A stretch of DNA of 64,000 bases from the NCBI GenBank assembly GCA_021186555.1, contig JAJKFL010000039.1, positions 22,396,733 to 22,460,732 on the forward strand. The letters run 5' to 3'. The notes below the pieces were generated by a model, which saw only the letters and a program-made list of their open reading frames with translations, had not been told where the DNA came from and did not search any database. The position numbers and the translations under genes were made by a program. Position 1 is the first letter of the stretch; the number at the start of each line of letters is the position of its first letter. The DNA comes from Reticulitermes speratus (taxonomy: Eukaryota > Arthropoda > Insecta > Blattodea > Rhinotermitidae). This document shows positions 60,801 through 64,000 of the stretch, one piece after another.

Positions 60801-61945
60801 GTTCCTTAGGTTAATTTACATCGATATAACCAAACATACTTATATCCAAAGTTGAACAGTTACACATATAATAATGCAAAAAAATGTGGTTTTTTTGTGG
60901 TTCCACGTACTGGACGTGTTTAACATGATGCATTATCCGCACACTGCCTGGGTCCATCATTGAGCCAATATCAAAGCCAATAACCTATAACCTATAATAC
61001 TGACGTCTAAGACTGCACATAGAATGTTTAAAGCATTTTGCAATGTACATTTTTGTATGATTTTGTATGTTATGACTTATTCCACATCCTCTTGTCTTGT
61101 GACAAAATTATGGATCCATGGAATGTATATATGTATGTATGTATTTATGTATGTAAGGTGTATGGAGGAAAGTGTGCTGTGTAAAGTACTTGGAACCCTA
61201 GGGATGATTTTTATGGAACTAGTTCCAGTTTTTCTTGTTTAGTCAATGTCTTTATGTCACTCAGATGCTAATTAGATACTAAGAGCAAGTGCTAACATTA
61301 CAGGAAGTATAAATTTTTCTTTGTCGTTGGATGTATTTGGTAATCAATAAATGTATAATAGTTCTCATTCTTTAAAGTTCATCTTGTCATTATGGCTTAA
61401 CCGTTCAACTTTAGATTAGGTATTTTTGTTATATTAATGTTATTTAACCAAAGGAATGTTCTCCCAAAATATGGCAGATTCCTCCTGAAACACTCCATAC
61501 ACTAGTTGTGGTGTAGTCCTAACACTGAGCATAACATAGTCGATTAAAGAATTTGCACTTTATGGTACAAGGACTTCTTATATGTTTGATGTTTGATTGT
61601 TACTTATTTTTTGTATTCCTTAGTATTTTTCATTCCAAAGAAGTCTTGTAATTAATTTTAGTAGTTTGTATAGAGAAATATGATTATAATGAAATTATAC
61701 AAGTAAATTAAATGAATCTGAATACACAAGATCATGTAGATCCATTGCCAGCAGCTGACAGCTTTATACCATACTTATAAAAACTTTTCACATAGGTGCT
61801 GAGAAGGTACCAATTGGCATCTGCAGACCAGAACCAAAATCCAATAGGGATGGTTTACCGTATGAACCGCATACCGGACCGGCCCATCAACCTTTGCTTC
61901 CGGAAACGAAAAGTCCAGAAGAAGCACTATGTGAAGCTAGGTTGA
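48873..61945 (+). CDS. Mitochondrial-clan cytochrome P450, 508 residues, 8 exons
   Basis: Heme monooxygenase of the inner mitochondrial membrane, fed electrons by adrenodoxin; substrate unknown. Exons: 48873-49041, 51980-52205, 54870-55063, 56515-56713, 58347-58512, 59528-59746, 59894-60097, 61796-61945; phases 1,2,1,2,0,0,0 all agree and the total is 1527 nt. The first in-frame ATG follows an upstream TAA. Residues 1-34 are basic, Ser/Ala-rich and free of acidic residues, as a mitochondrial transit peptide. Landmarks: [28 protein letters not shown]-helix GGIDATTTT (314-322), K-helix ETLR (362-365), PERW (416-419), heme loop [10 protein letters not shown] with Cys443. The EGRYP and C-terminal MNRIPDRP blocks fit the mitochondrial clan. 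Subfamily uncertain; CYP44-like or an insect Halloween-type relative are possible. Ala318 replaces the usual oxygen-activation Thr. Confidence 0.94.
49422..49726 (+). mobile_element. SINE (family A) with perfect 14-bp target duplication
   Basis: GATTGAGAGTATAG occurs at 49422-49435 and 49713-49726 and brackets the SINE 49436-49712, which starts GTGGGCCGGGATAGCGTAGT and ends GAGATTTACTTT. A- and B-box-like segments are present. It is in P450 intron 1, in the sense direction. Confidence 0.9.
49737..49820. repeat. 84-nt imperfect foldback (pre-miRNA-sized hairpin)
   Basis: Arms of about 37 nt pair with some 31 matches around a 9-nt loop (AATGCGGCA). The core is TCTAGTGGAA on one side and TTCCACTAGA on the other. 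Adjacent to a SINE in P450 intron 1; could be a hairpin RNA or a tiny foldback element. Confidence 0.75.
49900..49985 (-). mobile_element. RTE-type LINE 3' end fragment
   Basis: Minus strand reads GGTTCCATAAAATGTGGGGA then TTGACTAGGTGAGGACCTAT, as at the 3' ends of the copies at 18077-18401 and 60290-60675. Confidence 0.65.
50150..50351 (-). other. Very basic 64-codon frame, possible retroelement ORF1 scrap
   Basis: The minus-strand frame is Lys/Arg-rich ([20 protein letters not shown]). Such composition is common in retroelement ORF1 or gag-like proteins. No exon signals link it to a gene. Assignment is a guess. Confidence 0.25.
50730..51210 (-). mobile_element. mariner-like DDE transposase relic
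   Basis: The minus strand around 51070-50920 reads [20 protein letters not shown] then [20 protein letters not shown] then DLN, matching the catalytic C-terminal part of mariner-type transposases (QQDGA.AHTA, then W.P.SPDLNP; third acidic residue region lost). Stops are frequent. It is in P450 intron 1. Confidence 0.65.
51218..51470. repeat. Possible short DNA element with CAGTGGCATAACTG-like ends
   Basis: The left end CAGTGGCATAACTGGGGG and the reversed right end around ATAGCATAGCTATG share a GCATAnCT core, and both flanks then turn G- or C-rich. Inverted repeats are weak. A G12 run lies at 51230-51241. Confidence 0.3.
52206..52848 (+). other. P450 intron 2, left part
   Basis: Holds a SINE-like segment at about 52540-52780 (GGTTTATGCATCCACCCAGT, CAGGGTCATGACCACCTACT) with no clear relatives here. 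Confidence 0.35.
52849..54511 (+). mobile_element. Tigger/jerky-like element, 1.66 kb, decayed transposase
   Basis: Fills most of P450 intron 2, sense orientation. Left end CAGCAGGTCCTCCTTGTTCA after TA; the right end reversed, TAGCAAACCCTCATCATTCA, is a diverged partner. 53145-53388 encodes [36 protein letters not shown] and VPSSAKI, the N-terminal helix-turn-helix. 53500-53725 encodes [14 protein letters not shown], then [20 protein letters not shown], the DDE core (second Asp in LDNA; N-W replaces the usual M-D of PMDQG). The stretch between them is deleted. 53865-54206 is an open acidic C-terminal segment. Confidence 0.85.
55064..56514 (+). other. P450 intron 3
   Basis: Carries an RTE tail fragment at 55800-55940 and an ACAT microsatellite at about 56041-56060. 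The 55497-55802 frame is unrecognised. Confidence 0.5.
55800..55940 (-). mobile_element. RTE-type LINE 3' end with (GTTA)n tail
   Basis: Minus strand: GGTTCCATAAAATGCAGGGA, then CTCCATGGAGTTAGTTAG, then a run of GTTA units to about 55805. It shows the tail structure of this LINE family best. Confidence 0.75.
56714..58346 (+). other. P450 intron 4
   Basis: A SINE lies at 56868-57135. The remainder shows nothing recognisable; the ORFs at 57668 and 57953 have no domain signal. Confidence 0.45.
56868..57135 (-). mobile_element. SINE (family A, second subfamily)
   Basis: Minus strand starts near AGCTGGGATAGCATAGTTAA; the body has CCCAGCCTTCTATTCAATGG and the tail GGAGGTATCCCTCCACTTCC. The B box is eroded. 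Confidence 0.65.
58513..59527 (+). other. P450 intron 5
   Basis: Bounded by a GTTAGT donor and a CTATCTACAG acceptor. Pieces near 58815-58900 and 59080-59145 (CTGACTTACGATGGGGTTAT and CAGTCATAAGTCAACTGTGT) may be ends of an old DNA element. No exon. Confidence 0.4.
60290..60675 (+). mobile_element. RTE-type LINE 3' part in P450 intron 7
   Basis: Encodes [20 protein letters not shown] and WEGNIKLDL before stops, then a decayed tail with AAGGACTCTGCCCATTGGAG and GTTAGCTAGTTA. It is homologous to 18077-18401 and older by eye. Confidence 0.75.
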
Positions 61946-63185
61946 GTATTTTCAGAGTGCTTACACATCAGCTGTTACTGACCATACCTAAATTAATACT
62001 CGAATATTTCAAAGGACACTGCTGAATTTCGTGATTAAATGTAATACATTAAAATACCCTTCCATTCATCTTAGTTTTCTTACAATGTATTTTTACTATT
62101 TACGTTAGATTATATATTAGGCTTACTTCTTCTTGTGTTCCATCCTAATGCTGAATTTATCCTTTTGTAGCAAAGACAATGTATTTCAATTGTTTTTATG
62201 TGTTTTCATTTACACTCCTGAATAAGAATAACTGTAACTTATTGTTCATGAAATGGGCTATCAGTGATGTTATGATGGTTTCAAAGAATAAGGTTTATGA
62301 ATTTAATCTACTTGCATACAATTACCAGAACTAGCATTCATGTGTCACAGTTTTAATGTGCCTTTGTCCTTATGTCAGAATTTGTACTTGAAAAGCATAT
62401 CTCTGACAAAATTAAAGAACTTCTTGTCTCAAAAGAGAAAAACTTTATTCATCATCACAAAGTTGACACTGGTATTCGTTCAGTGCAATTTTATTATGGT
62501 TATTTATTAATTGTCACTTTCATCCAACATGTCTTGATTCTTTGTGGAATTATTGTCATTAATTATGTTAAAAATTAAGACAACTACTGATCACATAGTA
62601 GTGTTTGGTAGTTTGTTCATTCATCACTTCACAAGCCTTTTTCAAAGGTTACCCTTAGCTTTAGGTGAAGCTATGAAAAACTCTCATCTTAGATTAACAT
62701 TTTACAGTCTTCCTATAGACTTGGCTGTTCAGGGTTCAAGGAGCAATTCACTTGTTGTTCCCTTACAATCAGGTTATAACAGCATGTGCTGTATTTTTAT
62801 AATAGTTCTTGTTCTGTAGTGGCATGATTTTCCTGCCTGGGTTTTTCATGTTGTCTGCAGTAATCATACAGACAACAAACAAGACGCAGGGGGATCACAC
62901 CTTCTTCTGGTGCTGATGTTAAATATGCATGGAGCTATACTTTCACTACCCCATATACATCCATGGCATGGTACTTTATTAAGAATAGGGACAACTCTGC
63001 TTTCACTTATTATTTTAATATTAGTCATAAACTAAGAACATTTCATCCTTCTTTGATAATTATTAAGCCACAAGGTTTTTATCATTTAATTAGTAATTCA
63101 CTTCATTACTGTTTTCTGACACAGAACAAAGACTGGAAATTGATACCAGAACAAGGTTCAGTCCACGACTTAAGGGATAAAATTA
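61946..63185. other. P450 3' flank
   Basis: A likely polyadenylation signal variant (ATTAAA) occurs near 62031 and 62049. Frames at 62372-62819 and 62963-63343 show no family features; the last overlaps the minus-strand C2H2 exon. Confidence 0.4.
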
Positions 63186-63488
63186 TGCTGTACTACTTGG
63201 CCTACACAGGAATTTTCCATTCATCTCACTGTCTTGTGTCATGTTTGTATTTAAACCATTGTGAGGGAGAAGATTTTTGCGATGTTGTTGGTAGATATGT
63301 ACACAAAGGCAGCTGCAATTTTTATCTGCTTTCCACATTGTGAACATGAGAAGGGACCTTGGTCCATACTGTGGAAATCATGAATATGAACTTTCAAGTT
63401 AAACTTGGTGAAAAAAATATGAGTATGAGGACACAGTGGGCATGTCATGCACAGGCTCAGCAGACCATTGACATTCCTTGTAGACAGC
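63186..63488 (-). pseudogene. C2H2 zinc-finger exon, frameshifted in its last finger
   Basis: Minus strand, after a CAGGTTAG acceptor at about 63489. It encodes MTCPLCPHTHIFFTKFNLKV and HIHDFHSMDQGPFSCSQCGK: one full finger (C-x2-C...H-x4-H) and the start of another. The second finger reads CSQCGKQIKIAAAFVY, then needs one extra base to give HIYQQHRKN with H-x4-H at the right spacing; as written it instead runs to a stop near 63251. It resembles terminal finger exons of BTB/lola-type genes. Either a relic, a sequencing indel or a genuinely altered exon; partners outside the window are needed. Confidence 0.5.
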
Positions 63489-63589
63489 TAACCTGAAACA
63501 ACAAAACATGAATGTCATTAGACATTAAATGAAATAAAACAGCCACCAGAACACAATGTATATCTATTAAGTGTTGTACATAACACACC

Positions 63590-63868
63590 AGCATAGTCAG
63601 TACATTGAGTAGGCTACAGGCTGGACAATCTGGGGTTTGAATTCTGGCAGGGACAAAAGATTTGTCTCTTCTCCAAAAAATCGAGACTGGCAGTGGGGCC
63701 CACCCAGCCTGCTTATTCAATGGGCACCAGAATTCTTTCCCGGGTTAAAGTGGCTGGGGCATAAGGTTGATGACTCACCTCCATCTAGTGCTGAGGTTAA
63801 GAATGAGTGGATCTATACCTCTGCTCCCCCTATATGTTTTTACAGCATGAACAGGGACAACTATATCT
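63590..63868 (+). mobile_element. SINE (family A, second subfamily)
   Basis: Plus strand: CAGCATAGTCAGTACATTGA head, GGGGTTTGAATTCTGGCAGG B-box region, CCCACCCAGCCTGCTTATTC body, and a CTATACCTCTGCTCCCCC tail. Confidence 0.7.
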
Positions 63869-64000
63869 GTTTACATAATACATCTCATGCAGCCCAACAT
63901 GATTTATCCCACAAAGTCATCACCTCAGGAGGAAGCACTTCTATTAACAAGTGGTGTTTAATTACTAACCTAATTAACTACACCTGGCACACAATAGTCT
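63869..64000. other. Right edge, nothing recognised
   Basis: Short AT-rich end of the window without a supported feature. Confidence 0.5.

Noticed and set aside
1..64000. CRISPR arrays, bacterial-type genes or endogenous viral genes
   Set aside because: Nothing of the kind is visible; the tandem repeats lack spacer structure and no viral protein signature was recognised.

Overview
The window looks like insect nuclear DNA, most likely from a cockroach or termite (Blattodea). That assignment is an inference: small exons with GT-AG introns sit in a background dense with SINEs, RTE- and CR1/jockey-like LINEs, pogo/Tigger relics and TTAGG-type telomeric repeats, and several repeat-encoded peptides resemble dispersed repeats I associate with cockroach and termite genomes. 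There are no prokaryotic-style operons, CRISPR arrays, functional tRNA/rRNA genes or recognisable viral genes.

Four host genes can be assembled with every splice phase in agreement. (1) Minus strand, 12606 to 1056 and continuing off the left edge: the N-terminal 310 codons of an outer-arm axonemal dynein heavy chain of the DNAH5/DNAH8 type, in seven exons. (2) Minus strand, 34574 to 24377: a 426-residue C2H2 zinc-finger protein with an acidic N-terminus rich in SUMO-type motifs, and a decayed finger just past its stop. (3) Minus strand, CDS 46754 to 40104 with a 5' UTR exon ending at 47290: the SR splicing factor Rbp1/SRSF3, 137 residues. (4) Plus strand, 48873 to 61945: a mitochondrial-clan cytochrome P450, 508 residues in eight exons. 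A fifth, weaker gene piece is a minus-strand C2H2 exon near 63.2-63.5 kb with an apparent one-base deletion. Rbp1 and the P450 are divergently transcribed from a roughly 1.5-kb interval.

The rest is introns and intergenic DNA built largely from mobile elements. 0-13 kb: dynein introns with a LINE RNase H relic, an interstitial telomeric tract and an inverted repeat pair. 13-24 kb: intergenic repeats, including nested SINEs, a 31-bp-arm palindrome, an RTE LINE insertion with a perfect 17-bp target duplication, a 330-bp pogo-type MITE and a pogo transposase relic. 25.5-27.9 kb: a CR1/jockey-like reverse transcriptase relic inside the zinc-finger gene. 31 kb, 40.5 kb and 53 kb: three further pogo/Tigger elements, each in a host intron. 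49-51 kb: a SINE with a perfect target duplication, an 84-nt foldback and a mariner-like relic in P450 intron 1.

No multi-gene novel system is visible. The most interesting items are the P450's apparent loss of the oxygen-activation threonine, the hammerhead-like motifs in dispersed repeats, the short pogo element that keeps only a DNA-binding ORF, and the two hairpins of pre-miRNA size. All coordinates were read by eye and could be off by a base or two.
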